Positions 20,190-32,385 of a stretch of DNA of 64,000 nt are shown here, one piece after another (within the stretch, counting starts at the first letter, position 1; each line of letters opens with the position of its first letter). This DNA comes from Zygaena filipendulae (lineage: Eukaryota; Arthropoda; Insecta; Lepidoptera; Zygaenidae). A program made the translations under genes and the position numbers. Location of the stretch: contig OU015670.1 of the NCBI GenBank assembly GCA_907165275.2, forward strand, positions 2,879,501-2,943,500. Direction: 5' to 3'. A model generated the notes under the pieces. The model searched no databases, was not told the origin of the DNA, and worked only from the letters and a program-made list of their open reading frames with translations.

Positions 20190-20990
20190 AAATTTGGTTT
20201 AGTTGCAGATCTAATGCCCATAAAAAGGTACCAAAAAATTCAGAGATACCTTCATTTCGTCGACAATAGCACTGATAATAGTGACAGATATCACAAGATT
20301 AGGCCCATAGTTGAAAAAATAAAAGAGAATTGCTTAGCTCAAGAAGTCGAGACCAAGTTCAGCATCGACGAAATGATTCCTTACAAAGGGACTAAGGCCG
20401 GCAAGAGACGCCAATACATGAAAGACAAACCTAATAAATGGGGTTTCAAAAACTATGTCAGAGCTGGAGTATCAGGTATGATCTACGATTTTATCCTGTA
20501 CGGAGGAGAGGACACTTTCAGGTTCCATAATTTCACAGAAGAAGAATTGTCGCTAGGCTCTGGAGCTCAAGTAGTCATTGCTTTGTGCAAAAGTATAAAA
20601 AAAATACCAGCTTTTGTATACTGCAACAATTTTTTTTATGCCCAGAACTCTTCTACATACTGAGAGGAAACTACGGCCATTTTTGGATTGGGCGCCATCA
20701 GAAAAAATAGACTGAGAGGAGCAGATGCAATTTTACGTACGGAAAAAGAAATGAAGAAAAAACCTCGATGAACCCAGCAGTTTGTGACAAAAATCGCCTA
20801 GCAGTTGTACGTTGGAATGACAATAAAGTCGTAACGTTGGTCAGTACTTAAAATCAGACGCTTCTGCAAAGAGGCCAAACAAAAAGTTGAGTCAATTGTC
20901 CACAAGTGGTCAAAGAGTATAATAAACATATGGGTGTAGATTTGGCGGATATGCTCATCTAAGAACTTCATAAAATGTCTTATTTATTTA
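20190..20990 (+). pseudogene. piggyBac-like transposase remnant
   Basis: The frame 20214-20663 reads KRYQKIQRYLHFVDNS, then FSIDEMIPYKGTKAGKRRQY and KPNKWGFKNYVRAGVSG, the DDE_Tnp_1_7 core with the first catalytic Asp in SIDEMIP. Beyond the stop, in other frames, IRKNRLRGADAILRTEKEM-like and YNKHMGVDLADML sequences continue the family pattern, including the last Asp region, to about 20970. The N-terminus and the C-terminal cysteine-rich finger are missing. It is an inactive fossil; no TTAA-flanked ends were seen. Confidence 0.65.
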
Positions 20991-21530
20991 GAAAAATTAA
21001 AAAAAAATAAAATAAAATAAAATGCATGTCCTATACCGAAAATCGTAAGTTTAGTATTTCATAACATTAAATTCATGTCTTTCAATGGTCTTTCATCATT
21101 GATTTGTTTGATGATACATCATTTTGTTACAGACGAATCCCCTCGCATTTGGCAAACATTGTCACGAGTGTGAAAAATGGATACAGCGAAGGGCTCTTCG
21201 TAAAGATGGTGAGTATGTGTTTTAGAGTGATTTTTTAGAAAAAAAAATCTTAGTCTTTTAGTGTTGGTTGTAAGACTTTCTGTATTTATTCAAATAAAAT
21301 AAGTAATTAGTTACTTATCTACTTCCATTGGTATGCAATTTTTGTGACGTAAAAGTATTTGCAAGAAACTGCAAGCAAATGCATTTGTGTAAATAAGATG
21401 AAAGGCATTGAAAAAAAATATATATTTGGATATGAATAAAGAAAATAAAGCTGTGTTGGCTATGTGATTGTGAATTTTAATACATATTTTTCCTTGTGCT
21501 TACCTAGTTTTCTTTAAGGCCTAAACATGC
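20991..21530. other. AT-rich spacer with one exon-like segment
   Basis: Mostly AT-rich. A segment at about 21134-21208 lies between TTACAG and GTGAGT and is open in two frames (one reading IPSHLANIVTSVKNGYSE). It could be an orphan exon, but no partner exon or family was recognised. Confidence 0.3.
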
Positions 21531-21539
21531 CATTGCAAA

Positions 21540-21650
21540 AACAATCGATGTTTTAGAAACATCGATCTATTTCTCGATACATCGTATTAACATCGATGCA
21601 ACCGATCGATATATTACATCGGAAAAACATCGATGTATATTTTAAATGTC
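21540..21650. repeat. ATCGAT-rich repeat cluster
   Basis: At least six ATCGATG/ACATCGAT motifs occur within 110 bases, several as inverted pairs (ACATCGATG). This resembles the subterminal parts of hAT MITEs in insects, but no termini were found. Confidence 0.45.
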
Positions 21651-21879
21651 TAAATCGTACCTACTTTGTTGACTACGTAATAACGCGCGTAAGTTTAATT
21701 GTATTGTTATTTTTGCTCTTTGTGACTCATGAAGTGGAAGAGATAATTCAAATCTCGTCTTTTATTAAGACTCTTCATTAAACCTTTTAAAACCATATAC
21801 TTGAAAACTAAAACGTGAAGAAGAAGAACGTGCCTTCCCTATATCCATTCCTCTATCAAGTCTACTCCTCTCCTTCCAA

Positions 21880-21965
21880 TCTTTTCTATAACCAAACCCT
21901 CATCCTGTCTCAAATCGGGGCGCAGCAGGGAGATCCATTAGGTCCTCTAGCTTTTATAGTCTTAC
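21880..21965 (+). pseudogene. Reverse transcriptase fragment
   Basis: A short in-frame stretch reads IGAQQGDPLGPLAF, a LINE reverse transcriptase block just before the catalytic motif. Nothing else of the enzyme is next to it. It may belong to the same family as the LINE fragment at 22848-23262. Confidence 0.55.
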
Positions 21966-22847
21966 GATTCAGGAAGCAATTTCAGATCTGAAATCGCCAA
22001 AATCGCCGAATCGTCCAAAGACACATTCCACGTAACGTCTCGCACGAGACAGTCTATAGTTGAAATTTTTTATCCGTAGGAAGACTTCGACTGGATACGG
22101 TCGCATTAAATTTCGATGAATACCGAAGGCCTCATCAGCTACAATCACATATGGCATTTTGGGTCCGCCAAATACGTTCTTCTTCTTCCGGCAAATCAAG
22201 AGCTTCTTCATTTAGCTTCTGGCCTAGAATTGAAGATTAAAAAATGGTAGAATCATTTTCACGGCCATAAGAACCTACGTCAATCACAGTAAATAAATAA
22301 TTCGAATCCACCAAAGCCAATAAAACGATTGAGTAGTACTTTTTATAATTAAAGTATAGAGAGCCGGAATTCCGGGGGCATTGAATTCGAATGTGTTTGC
22401 CGTCTAGCGCTCCCAAGCAATGTGGGAAATTCGGGTTGTCTTTAAATCCCTCTGAGATTCTTTTCCATGATTCTTTGTTCGGGGCTGCCATTTCTGTAAG
22501 TGCTAGCATTTTCCGTATAATTCCACAAGTTTCTTTTATTAATTTATCCAACGTTTTTTTCGAAATTCTGTACTTATTCTGAAGGCGTTTATAACTTGTT
22601 CCAGAAGCGAGATATCTGGAAAATGATATTATTGTTTTAAAAATATACTTTATCATATATTTTTTTAATATGAAATAGGCTCGCGTTTGTTTGCAATCAC
22701 ACCTGATGGAAAGTTTTTTTTTAATGGGATGAAAAACGAAGACTCCATCAAAGCGTTCGGATTTATAATAATAATCGATAATCTGTGTTGTTTTTTTTTA
22801 TTAAAATACATAATAATTAATATATGTATACTACTACTATGTACCAG

Positions 22848-23262
22848 ATGGGGTGACTCTGGTGCCATGGCGGAACGGCAAGTGCCTGATCTGGGACGCT
22901 ACCTGCGTCAGCACAGTAGCCGCCAGCCACTTGGGTCGCTCTACCCTCTTCCCGGCAGCTGCCGCAGAAGATGCTGCCAGCAGAAAGCGGCTTAAATACG
23001 CGGAATTGGAGCCGCAATATAAATTCTATCCTATCGCAGTAGAGACACTCGGCAGCTGGGGCGCGGACGCCAAGACATTGGTGCGTGAGTTAGGGAACCG
23101 TATTAGAGACCAATGCGGTGACTCCCGTTCCGGCTCGTTCCTGGTGCAGAGGTTGGCCATTGCGATTCAGCGCGGGAATGCGGCAAGCCTTATGGGCACC
23201 TTTGCACCGGGAACGGTCAGGGGCGGGTTATTTGATGTAAGCAGTAGGTTTGACAGTTAGTT
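22848..23262 (+). pseudogene. LINE reverse transcriptase C-terminal fragment
   Basis: The frame 22853-23260 encodes VPWRNGKCLIWDATCVSTVA and later LGSWGADAKTLVRELGNRI, LVQRLAIAIQRGNAASLMGT. This matches the C-terminal region that follows the reverse transcriptase in RTE/Proto2-like LINE proteins, as I recall the family. No polymerase core is present. It is inserted in the intron shared by the Harbinger-2 genes. Confidence 0.55.
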
Positions 23263-23410
23263 ATGCTTTGTTATAACTATTCGCGTTATTTTGACGTTAG
23301 ATCTTTATTAAATAATAATACAGTTTAAAACATAAATGACTAAATGAGTTGTATATGTATACTTATACATTATTATAATATTTAAATTAAAAGTTATTTC
23401 TCTGCTTCAG

Positions 23411-23990
23411 GACTTGAGTTAATGACAAAATGGAAATCTTTAAGGGATCAATTTCGTAAGGAGTTAAAGTTGCAGCAATGTTCAAAATCCGGTCAAGCTG
23501 CCTCAAAACGACGAAAATATATTCATTATGATACATTACTTTTTTTTAGAAACACACAGAACACGCTTCAACATCGTCAAACATGCTCAATGAGGACAGT
23601 CAAGATGTTTTTGAGGATGACGACAGTTCGGTTAATACCAACCCCAGTGTTACAGAACCATCCACGTCTAATAAAAAGAAAACATTAGTCCAAATGTTTC
23701 TGGAATCTAATAAAGAGATATCGAATGTTGTGCGCGCGAGTACTCGTATAGATATACAAAGAAATAATGTTCAACCAGAGTATCGCGACGAGCGTGGAAA
23801 TGAGGCATTTTTCCGTTCATTGCTACCGCTTATGGACAAAATAAAAGAAGACTGTTTAATTGATGCCAGAACTGAAATTATGGCCGTAATTAAGAAATAC
23901 ACACCATCATCACATACATTACTAGACTCATTGCTAGACTCTTCTCGTACATCCACACCACAAGCGAGGACGATATTGCTCAAATGTTAG
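23411..23990 (+). pseudogene. Harbinger-2 MADF/BESS protein, exon 2 only
   Basis: After a CTGCTTCAG acceptor (ending 23410) comes the second half of a MADF domain (MTKWKSLRDQFRKELK). The frame then shifts near 23550-23583, in or after a T run. The second frame (23583-23990) contains acidic linker sequence and a BESS-like region (FFRSLLPLMDKIKEDC, RTEIMAVIKKYTP). Exon 1 was not found. It is the counterpart of the MADF gene in Harbinger-1 and lies inside the transposase intron in the same way. Confidence 0.65.
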
Positions 23991-24380
23991 AACACTTTGA
24001 TGGAATGTAAACTTTAAGTTTTAATTTGATGTAAGCGTTTAAAATAAATCTGCTTTAAACTTACTGTAGTGTTACTGCTAATCTTTCACATGGTCCGATA
24101 CTTTTCCTGATATTAGCATCTTGCTTTGATAAGTGTCTTGATAGTAAACCGAAAACAGGAATTGGCATTAAATATTCATCTTCAAACCATTCTGGATGAT
24201 TTCGATATTCTTCATAATTCACATGGAAATATCCATGACTTTCACGACGTAGCAACATGGGATGTGCCCACCAACGGCGCTTTTTTTCCCTTCTTAACAA
24301 TAACAATAACTGCATATTCACTAGCGTACTTACAGAAGCACTCCATAACACTATATCCATAATAAAGAATTATTTTGTCG

Positions 24381-24388
24381 ACTGAGAC
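24381..24388. repeat. P element left target-site duplication
   Basis: ACTGAGAC is repeated exactly at 33774-33781. Eight bases is the size made by P elements. Confidence 0.9.
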
Positions 24389-24561
24389 CTTAGATTAAAA
24401 CAAAAAGGCGGAAGATAGGGCACTCGCCTATAATAAATGGACCGCTCAAATTAGGTGTATTGCTCCTAATTGCACTCAGTTGCAATCGGCGAGCGCCCGT
24501 AAGTGAACGCGTGACGTAAAGAAACTATTTTATTGTTTTAAGTGGGAAAAAGGTTACCAAA

Positions 24562-27500
24562 ATGCCTACGTGTGCTTTTGTGCGTTGTACAAATAATTCA
24601 AAAACAAAAAACAAATCTCATGGAATCACTTTTCACTCGTAAGTACATAAAAATGTAAAATTTATTACGATATATCTAAATTCTATCATAGTTTTGATCG
24701 CCATTTTGCAGAGCGAGATAGAAATATACGATGCACTTATGTGTGACTAGTCAAGTATGATTACCGTGCCGCCGTGCCGTACGCATTGTTTTCGCAGTAA
24801 CGTCAGCACAAAAATATCAATACCTATATATTTTTATTTTTTACCAGTGATACAAATGATTGCAATTTAACAACATAGATATACACAGTAGTAAGACTAC
24901 ATAGATATACACAGTAGTAGATATTATAATATGTGATTCCAAAATTTATAAAAAAAAATGTTTATTTATTAGTGTTATGTAGACAAAAGAATACTTAGCA
25001 ATCTATATGCAAAAAAATAAGGTTTATGGTAGATATCAGTGTTTGTTATTTATAACATTTCCTTTTTGAAAACAATTTTCGTATTTTCGTAAATAACCTA
25101 TTGTTGTAGCATTACACGTTTGTTTATGTTCTAGGTTTCCTGGTGATGAACTTCTGAAACATAAATGGCTTCTTGTAGTTCGTAAACAAAGGCAAGAGCC
25201 AGATTTTACATCTAATCGGAATAGTCGAATATGTTCAGTTCACTTCAAACCGGAAGATATGCATACTACTAAAAAAGGTTATAGAAGGTTGTCAAAAACT
25301 GCAGTGCCATTTTTTCAGGTATATTATGTATATCTTGTCTTAGAATAAATATTAATTATTTTAAGTAAGAAACTTCTAATATTTGGTAAACTTGCCTACC
25401 AAGTACGTACGGGAAGAACGTTCATTTATGTAGTAGCCAGGCATGATTGTACCTAAATCATGGATATTTCTTAATTAATAGTAATTTAGTAAAACATGAC
25501 GCTACATTAAAATTATTATTTATAAATAATAATTATTTTAGGGCGCGATAATGGAACCATCTGCTTGTTCAAGACCGACGACACCCAATTCTTTGAATAA
25601 TGTCGATATATGTGACTTAGAATCTGTTTTTGATACTCCAAGAAAAACATTTTTAAAGGGAAAGTTGTGTTTAATGCAAATGAAAAAGAGAAAACTAATG
25701 CAAAGTAGTATAAATTTGAAGAAAAAAGTTAAAAGACTCACACAAACATGCAAAAACCTCAGAGAGACAGTTATTCAATTAAAAAAGAAAATTAATGTGA
25801 CAGAGGACCAATTCGCGGAGCTCTGCCTCAAGGCAGAATCTGTGGACTTATTCAAAAGAATGATTAAACATAAAATAGGAAATAAAAATCCTAGATTAAG
25901 ATTTTCACCAAACATTAGAAAATTTGCATTGACCTTAAATTTTTATAGTCCGGCAGGATACAAATATGTCCGACAAGCCTTTGAAAAAGCTCTGCCTCAT
26001 CCACGCACTTTAACTAAGTGGTATGAAAAGACCGATGCGGCACCTGGATTTACTGCCGAAGCTTTTGAGGTTTTGAAAAAAAAATATTTAGCAACCAAAA
26101 CCAAAATAATATGTACACTTGTTTTTGATGAGATGGCCATTCGCCAACAATCTATATGGAATGGCAAAAGAACCGAAGGATTGGTTGACTATGGTATTGG
26201 ATCTGCATCAGAAAATGACAAAATCGCATCACAAGCTTTTGTTATGATGCTAGTTAATTTAAAGGAGAATTGGAAGCTTCCGGTAGCGTATTTTTTTGTG
26301 AATGGACTAGCGGCAGAATGTAAAGCCAATTTAATCCGGACGTGCTTAGTAAAGTGCTTCGATGTAGGAGTTACGGTAGTGGCATTAACATTTGATGGTT
26401 GTCGGTCAAATTTCAATGCCGCTAAGTTACTAGGTTGTAAGTTAGATGACATAAATAATTTAAAAACTACTTTTAAACATCCATCATGTGACACGCAGGT
26501 AGCAGTTTTTCCTGATCCGTGTCACATGATGAAATTAGTACGCAATACATTCGAATCAAAGAAAATATTTTTCGAAGATAAGGGCGGTAAGATACAGTGG
26601 AAATTTTTAGTCAGTTTACTTAATTTACAAAAAAGCGAAACGTTGACGTTTGCTAACAAGTTGACACCCCGGCATTTAAACTTTAGAAATCAAATAATGA
26701 AAGTGAAGTTAGCAACGCAATTGCTAAGTATGAGCGTCGCGAAATCACTTACATTGTGTGAAAATATTCTGAAATCAACTCGATTCACTAATACTGATGC
26801 TACTGTGAAATTTATAGAAAACTTTAATAATGTCTTTGATGTGATGAATTCACGCAAACGGAATAAATTTGGGTATAAAAAGCCAATAAGTCGTGATAAT
26901 AAGAACCAAATTTTTAATTTTCTCGATGAAATGAAATCATATATATGTGGATTACAATACCTTGTTAAAACCAGAAGGATCACAAAAAACAAAGTGACAA
27001 TGAAAATATGTAAAAAAAAGGTAGTCAATACCAATTGTAAAACGGGGTTCATGGGGTTTATTATATGTGCGGAAAGTTTAAAGCATCTGTATAATACTTT
27101 AGTTGAAACAAATGTTTTAGAATACATTGCTACCTATAGACTATCCCAAGACCATATAGAGCTATTTTTTGGCATCATTCGCAGGCAGGGTGGATACAAT
27201 AATAATCCGAATGTTAAACAGTTTCGAGGCATCTATAGAAAGGCATTAGGCCATTTAGAATTACGTTCTTCTTTTTCAGGTAATTGTATCCCTTTAGACA
27301 ATTTTCCTTTACTAACGTGTACTTCGGCTATAGAGTGTATAAATCAAACTGTTGAAAGAAACTTAGACGATGACGGAACAGTGTCAGTTTCAGATTCAAG
27401 CCAAAGATCACAATCATTTGAAAAATATCAAGTAACAAAGTTTAAATCTCGGGTGCGTGTTCAACTTATAAAAAAAAATAAGGTTCTACTTAGTGATTCA

Positions 27501-28058
27501 ATCATGGAAACGAATGTTGGCATATTGAGTAACAAATTAAATGATAAATTTAAAGATAATTTATCTAGTTGTTCTGAGCAAATTGTTGGTTATATAGCCG
27601 GTTGGGTAGCACGTTCACTAATTACGACTATCAAGTGTGAAACTTGTGTTACAGAGCTCATAACCGCACATAAATTGAGATTTCACAAGCTTATTTTAAT
27701 AAAAGATATGGGTGGACTTTGTTACCCTTCGTATGACACGTTCTTGGTATGTGCGAAGTCCGAAAATATTCTTAAAACATATATTAGCCAAGGCAAGCAT
27801 ATTACTAGTGAGAAAGAATTCTTACAGATAAAAATGATTATATTAAAAGATTTTATTCATTCTGGCGTTTTCTCAAAATTGCTTGTTCATTCTCAAGATC
27901 AGCCAGTAATATTCAATCACCGCACACACCTTCTTAAAGCTATTATTGATAAGTACTGTAATGTGAGACTACATTACGCACATAAAATTGACCCAGCTTT
28001 ATCGACAGTAACACAACGACAAAAAAGGAACAAACTGTCCTTATTCGAAGGAAAGTAA
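24562..28058 (+). CDS. P-element transposase (THAP9-like), three exons, intact
   Basis: Exons 24562-24638, 25135-25318 and 25542-28058 join in frame to about 925 residues. All introns are GT-AG. Exons 1-2 encode the THAP zinc finger that binds DNA: CAFVRC, FHSFPGDE, then CSVHFKPEDM and AVPFF. A Lys-rich leucine-zipper-like coil follows (about residues 130-165). The RNase H-fold catalytic core shows VFDEMAIRQ, LTFDGCRSN and FPDPCHMMK (acidic residues). The GTP-binding insertion domain follows, and the late Glu is in HIELFFGIIRRQGG. The length is close to vertebrate THAP9. There are no stops or frameshifts, so an active enzyme is possible. Confidence 0.9.
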
Positions 28059-28112
28059 ATGTACATTTTTGTGACCCTACTTGCTCCAAAACTTCACTCA
28101 TTCCGTGAGATA

Positions 28113-28632
28113 GTCCAGTCAATTTAGACAAAAATAGTTGTCAAATAACAAAAATTCCCGGAGAGCCAAATATTGGAGAGCTGGGGTTTACAAACAAAGT
28201 TTTAAAAATCCCCATCGATCTGTTGCTGTGCTGCATAAGTTATTCCTTTAAAGTATCGTAAAATTGTCATTACAGTTAGTGGAGTAGGCCTACAGGGGAA
28301 ACCACGGTAAAAAAACGCGCCGACTCCACTACCTCACAGGTGGCGTGGAAATGTGTTCATAATCATATAAATAAATAAATAATGACTCTTAGAATCGTGA
28401 TATCTCAGGAATGGTAACTCTTAGTAAAAAAATCATGAAGACTATTTTTATAGAGAATTTTAAGATCTACAACTTTGGTATGAGGTTTTTTTTGATAAAA
28501 CTTAGTTTTTGAGAAAAATTCAAAAATCGATCGATTTTTAAAACTTTATTCGTAATGGTAAACCCCAGCTCTCCACTAATATTTGGCTCTCCGGGAATTT
28601 TTGTTTATTTTAAATGTCTATATTGACCGGAC
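28113..28632. mobile_element. MITE inside the P element, long inverted repeats, TA flanks
   Basis: About 85-base inverted repeats start GTCCAGTCAATTTAGACA on the left and GTCCGGTCAATATAGACA on the right. Both arms then hold CAAAAATTCCCGGAGAGCC and AGAGCTGGGGTTTAC. TA lies at both outer edges (28111-28112 and 28633-28634), suggesting a Tc1/mariner-type non-autonomous element. The interior is AT-rich and non-coding. It lies downstream of the transposase stop. Confidence 0.7.
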
Positions 28633-28877
28633 TAAGACATTTAGTTTTTATGAATTTTCATTTATTATTTATTAATGTTACTTTAATTTTCCTAATTTTT
28701 TTGCTGACCCTTTTTGGTTTCACTGACATGAGTCGACACGACTCCGCCCGCATCACGATGGCGCTTGTCTCGCTCGCACTATCGTCAAAACAAATCGGTT
28801 TGTCTCGTTCATTCGGTTTAATAGAATCACAGATGTTGTACATCATGCCCTGTTTTCAGTTGACGATTGTAAGGACG

Positions 28878-28882
28878 TGCCC
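28878..28882. repeat. Gypsy left target-site duplication TGCCC
   Basis: TGCCC here and at 33740-33744 flank the two LTRs. The bases are part of the P element right terminal repeat. Confidence 0.9.
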
Positions 28883-29291
28883 TGTAGTGTGGTGAGTTCG
28901 GTATAGCCGGTCAAGGATAACACGGGAAATAATAACGCCGGCTCCTTGACTATAAAAATTTATTGTCTTTCACAAATTTAAACACCGTAGGTAGCGTATG
29001 CGCGATACTACTTATTAACATAATAATGAGCTAGTTTTAAATACGGAAGCAAGACGACAAGCGGCATTATGAGAAAGCGGTAGCGAGGCGGATTAATAAA
29101 CAAAGCCTAGTTGGGTGTGCGCGGACAGAGAAACTCAGCGGCGAGCGGCGAGCGCTTCGCGTCGGTACGAATTCCGGACTGACGGTCATTGCGGTCGTTT
29201 GCATCGGGCGGCCGGCGCTCGCGTTGCTATGCGCGGTTTAGCAACTAGGTGATGTGCGCGGCTTTGTGCACATAATTAAATACTCGCCACA
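28883..29291 (-). repeat. Gypsy 3' LTR
   Basis: 409 bases, matching 33331-33739. On the minus strand it contains an arthropod-type initiator TCAGT (29182-29178) and AATAAA polyadenylation sequence. Confidence 0.92.
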
Positions 29292-29310
29292 TCACTCCCC
29301 CCCAGAGACC
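29292..29310 (-). other. Polypurine tract of the Gypsy element
   Basis: On the minus strand the bases just before the 3' LTR read CTCTGGGGGGGAGTGA. This purine run would prime plus-strand DNA synthesis. Confidence 0.7.
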
Positions 29311-29314
29311 GTCA

Positions 29315-32300
29315 CTACGGGCGATAGTAATCCGGGAAGCGCACTGTTCGGCCTGAACGCGTTTTCTTTGTCGCTTGGCTTGGGCTCTCTGTTACTGGAG
29401 GACTTATGGTTTTTGCGTAATTTTGGTCTTGGAGCACATAGGCTGGCTTAACTCGATTTATTGACACTGTTACTGGCTTGCCTTTTATTTTTAATTTTAG
29501 TGTCTTGTCTCCTCTGTCAAGGACCTCATGCGGCCCGGTGTAGGCCGGTTGGAGGCTGCCACGTAGGGCGTCGTCTCTTAGGAACACGTGCGATGTAGTC
29601 GCGAGGTCTTTGTATACGAATATGGCTTGTTTACTGTGGCGTGATGCGGGGGACGGTTGCAGTTTTTCGGCGAACATTCTCAGGCGTGCTATCAGATCCG
29701 TTGTATCAGTTGTGCCAGGGGTGTTGGGGTTAAAAAACTCGCCTGGTAATCGCAACGGCTCTCCATAAACGAGCTCTGCTGCTGATGTTTTCAAGTCGTC
29801 TTTGAACGCGCTCCGTATACCTAGTAGTACTAGTGGTAACGATTCTGACCAGCTTTCGTTAGCGTGGCAAGTGATGGCTGTTTTTAATTGCCTATGGAAG
29901 CGTTCAACTAAGCCATTACAAGCAGGATGGTAGGCTGTTGTCTTCTTGTGCTGGAAGCCTGATATTTTGGAGAGGTGCTGGAATACTGCGGATTCGAATT
30001 GTCTCCCCCTATCGGTAACGATTTCTGTAGGACAGCCGAATCTGGCTATCCAACCTGTCAATAGAGCGTTGGCGACTGTTTCGGCTGTAGCGTCTGCTAT
30101 TGGAATTGCTTCTGGCCATCTAGTGAACCGATCTACCGCTGTGAGACAGTATCGGAATCCGTGCGAGGTTGGCATCGGTCCTATTAGATCTATGTGTACA
30201 AAAGCAAATCTGGCTTTCGGAACCTTGAAGGTACCGACTTGTGCGGTTACGTGTCGAGTAATTTTAGATCGCTGGCATGCCATGCATGTACGTGTCCACT
30301 CTCGGCAATCTTTGCGGATTCCTGGCCATACAAATCGTTCGGAAACCATTTTTGCCGTTGCATTTGCTCCTGGATGACTGAGCGAATGTATGCTATTGAA
30401 AACCTGTCTTCGCATGGGCTTTGGTACAAAAGGCCGTTGGTTTTGAGTGCTGCAGTCGCAGATAACTTCTGTACTGGTTCCGAGCACCTTAACCTTTTCC
30501 AGTCGGAGTGAGGAGCCCTCGCGTAAGAGATCCTTCAATTCAGTGTCTGTTGCTTGGGCACTGGCTAATTGTAGGAAGTCAATTGGTGTTGCTACCTCAT
30601 TTATTCGGGACAATGCATCTGCGACCACGTTATCTTGGCCGGAGATGTGTCTTATTTCTGTAGAAAATTGTGCGATGAAGTCGAGGTGTCTGTATTGCCT
30701 AGGCGAACAGTTTTCTTTGCGCGTATGGAAGGCGAAGCAGAGCGGCTTGTGGTCCGTGTATATTGAAAAGTCACGGGCCTCCAGCATATGGCGGAAATAT
30801 TTTATTGCCTCGTATATTGCTAAGAGTTCCCGGTCATACGGTGAATACTTCTGTTGGGCTGGGCTTAATTTTCGGGAAAAGAATGCTAGCGGTTGCCACG
30901 CGCCATTTGTTCGCTGCTGCAGGACGGCGCCGATAGATGTGTCGGAGGCATCCGTAGCGAGACTTAGTTGTGCTTTGCAGTCAGGGTGGGCCAAAAGTGA
31001 TGCTTGACAAAGGCTGCTCTTGCAGTCGTTGAAAGCTTCTAATGTCTTCCCTGTTATGGTTACTGGGTGTGAGCCCTTGACACTGCCAGTCAACAATTTG
31101 TTCAGGGGTGCGTGAAGAAGGGCTGCTTTCGGAATGAACCTCCTGTAGAAATTCACCATCCCCATGAATCTCCGGAGTTCTTTTACTGTCTTAGGGACGG
31201 GATACTTCTTTATAGCTTCGATCTTGGTCTCTAAGGGTTTAGTACCGTTTTCGGAAATATGGTAGCCCAGGAAGGTCACTTCCGCTGCGCCAAAAACACT
31301 CTTGGAAGTGTTGATCAACATACCGTACTGCTTCATTCTGTCAAAGACCTGTTGCAGGTGCTCGATATGCTGAGCTTGGTCCTTTGAAAAAACCAGGAAA
31401 TCGTCGATATAGGCGTATGTAAAATCCAATTCGCGAGTCATTTCATCGACAAAACGTTGGAATGTCTGCCCTGCATTACGAAGCCCGAACGTCATGAATG
31501 GGAATTCGTAAAGTCCGAAAGGTGTTGTGATGGCAGTTTTCGGGATATCTTCGTCACAGACTGGTATTTGGTTATATGCCTTTACGAGGTCTATGGTGGA
31601 GAAGACTTTACAACCAGCTATTGCATGCGTGAAATCATGTATATGCCGAATTGGGTATCTGTCGGGGATGGTTCGTGCGTTTAACATCCTATAGTCGCCG
31701 CATGGTCTCCACCCGTTGTCTTTTTTGGGAGCCAGGTGTAGGGGGGATGACCAAGGACTTTTTGAAGGTCTAGCCGTTCCGCTTCTCAACATAGACTCAA
31801 ATTCCGCTTTTGCTATCTTTAGCTTGTCGGGTGCTAGGCGGCGAGGTGAGCACGCTACTGGAGGTCCTGGGGTGGTGTGGATGTAATGTACTGTATTATG
31901 TTTCACGACACGCTGTGTACCTGTTGGGTGAGTGATCTCCGGGTACTCTTTTAGTATGTCGTGGTATATAGTGTTTCCCATCGCTATTTTCACTGAATGT
32001 ATGTAATTAGAAGGGCGGATCGTTGTACCCATACTCATAAGAATTGTAGTATTGTCGATGAGGCGGTTGTTTTTTATATCAACAATGAGGTCGTAGTGTT
32101 TAAGGAAGTCTGCCCCGATTATTGCTTTAGTGACGTCAGCCACTATGAATCGCCATGGGTAGTTTCGGCGCAGTCCTAGATCTAAATCCAGATGTGCATA
32201 CCCGTACGTACTGATTGGTGATCCGTTAGCAGCGCATAACTCAAAGGATGCTTTAGGTCGGCGTTGTTTCAATGATGCACGTGGAAAAACGCAGAGATCG

Positions 32301-32326
32301 CTGCCTGTATCAACGAGAAACTGCAT
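29315..32326 (-). CDS. Gypsy Pol: protease, reverse transcriptase, RNase H, integrase
   Basis: 1003 residues are open from the Met at 32326. The frame is open upstream to about 32416, overlapping the end of gag by 31 bases in the -1 frame, so a ribosomal -1 shift probably makes Gag-Pol. Domains in order: aspartic protease ([10 protein letters not shown] at the start), reverse transcriptase (about 190-360, [14 protein letters not shown] and YIDDFLVF), RNase H ([12 protein letters not shown]), and integrase. The integrase has its HHCC finger ([18 protein letters not shown]) and catalytic blocks [19 protein letters not shown] and [11 protein letters not shown] short C-terminal tail follows (FPDYYRP). 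No lesion seen. It copies the RNA genome and inserts the DNA. Confidence 0.93.
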   Translation of the reverse strand: MQFLVDTGSDLCVFPRASLKQRRPKASFELCAANGSPISTYGYAHLDLDLGLRRNYPWRFIVADVTKAIIGADFLKHYDLIVDIKNNRLIDNTTILMSMGTTIRPSNYIHSVKIAMGNTIYHDILKEYPEITHPTGTQRVVKHNTVHYIHTTPGPPVACSPRRLAPDKLKIAKAEFESMLRSGTARPSKSPWSSPLHLAPKKDNGWRPCGDYRMLNARTIPDRYPIRHIHDFTHAIAGCKVFSTIDLVKAYNQIPVCDEDIPKTAITTPFGLYEFPFMTFGLRNAGQTFQRFVDEMTRELDFTYAYIDDFLVFSKDQAQHIEHLQQVFDRMKQYGMLINTSKSVFGAAEVTFLGYHISENGTKPLETKIEAIKKYPVPKTVKELRRFMGMVNFYRRFIPKAALLHAPLNKLLTGSVKGSHPVTITGKTLEAFNDCKSSLCQASLLAHPDCKAQLSLATDASDTSIGAVLQQRTNGAWQPLAFFSRKLSPAQQKYSPYDRELLAIYEAIKYFRHMLEARDFSIYTDHKPLCFAFHTRKENCSPRQYRHLDFIAQFSTEIRHISGQDNVVADALSRINEVATPIDFLQLASAQATDTELKDLLREGSSLRLEKVKVLGTSTEVICDCSTQNQRPFVPKPMRRQVFNSIHSLSHPGANATAKMVSERFVWPGIRKDCREWTRTCMACQRSKITRHVTAQVGTFKVPKARFAFVHIDLIGPMPTSHGFRYCLTAVDRFTRWPEAIPIADATAETVANALLTGWIARFGCPTEIVTDRGRQFESAVFQHLSKISGFQHKKTTAYHPACNGLVERFHRQLKTAITCHANESWSESLPLVLLGIRSAFKDDLKTSAAELVYGEPLRLPGEFFNPNTPGTTDTTDLIARLRMFAEKLQPSPASRHSKQAIFVYKDLATTSHVFLRDDALRGSLQPAYTGPHEVLDRGDKTLKLKIKGKPVTVSINRVKPAYVLQDQNYAKTISPPVTESPSQATKKTRSGRTVRFPDYYRP

Positions 32327-32385
32327 TTTTGTTTTGCGATCTGTAACAAATAAGCGACCTACTAGACTGGGGCAATCGTTGGTCG

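Larger units (their letters stand above)
22000..24360 (-). pseudogene. Harbinger-2 transposase (spliced, frameshifted, C-terminally truncated)
   Basis: Exon 1 (24360-24065) encodes WWAHPMLLRRESHGYFH, FGLLSRHLSKQDANIRKSI and CERLAVTLQ. It has donor GTAAGT, and exon 2 starts at 22615 with YLASGTSYKRLQNKYRIS. Catalytic blocks are LGALDGKHIRI (D) and DVGSYGRENDST (D). A frameshift in the T run near 22238 and another in the GAA run near 22190 break the frame. The third block reads YVECVFG but then diverges, so the region after the catalytic Glu is lost. The protein is dead, but splice sites are preserved and match Harbinger-1 in position, showing the gene structure is old. Confidence 0.75.
21990..24380. 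mobile_element. PIF/Harbinger element 2, partial and decayed
   Basis: Transposase exons on the minus strand (24360-24065 and 22615 to about 22000) and a MADF/BESS exon on the plus strand (23411-23990) keep the same interleaved order as Harbinger-1. The left end is lost near 21990, where reverse transcriptase sequence begins. The right side is cut by the P element, whose 8-base duplication sits 20 bases upstream of the transposase ATG. Sequence continues beyond the P element at 33782. A LINE fragment lies in the shared intron. Confidence 0.75.
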
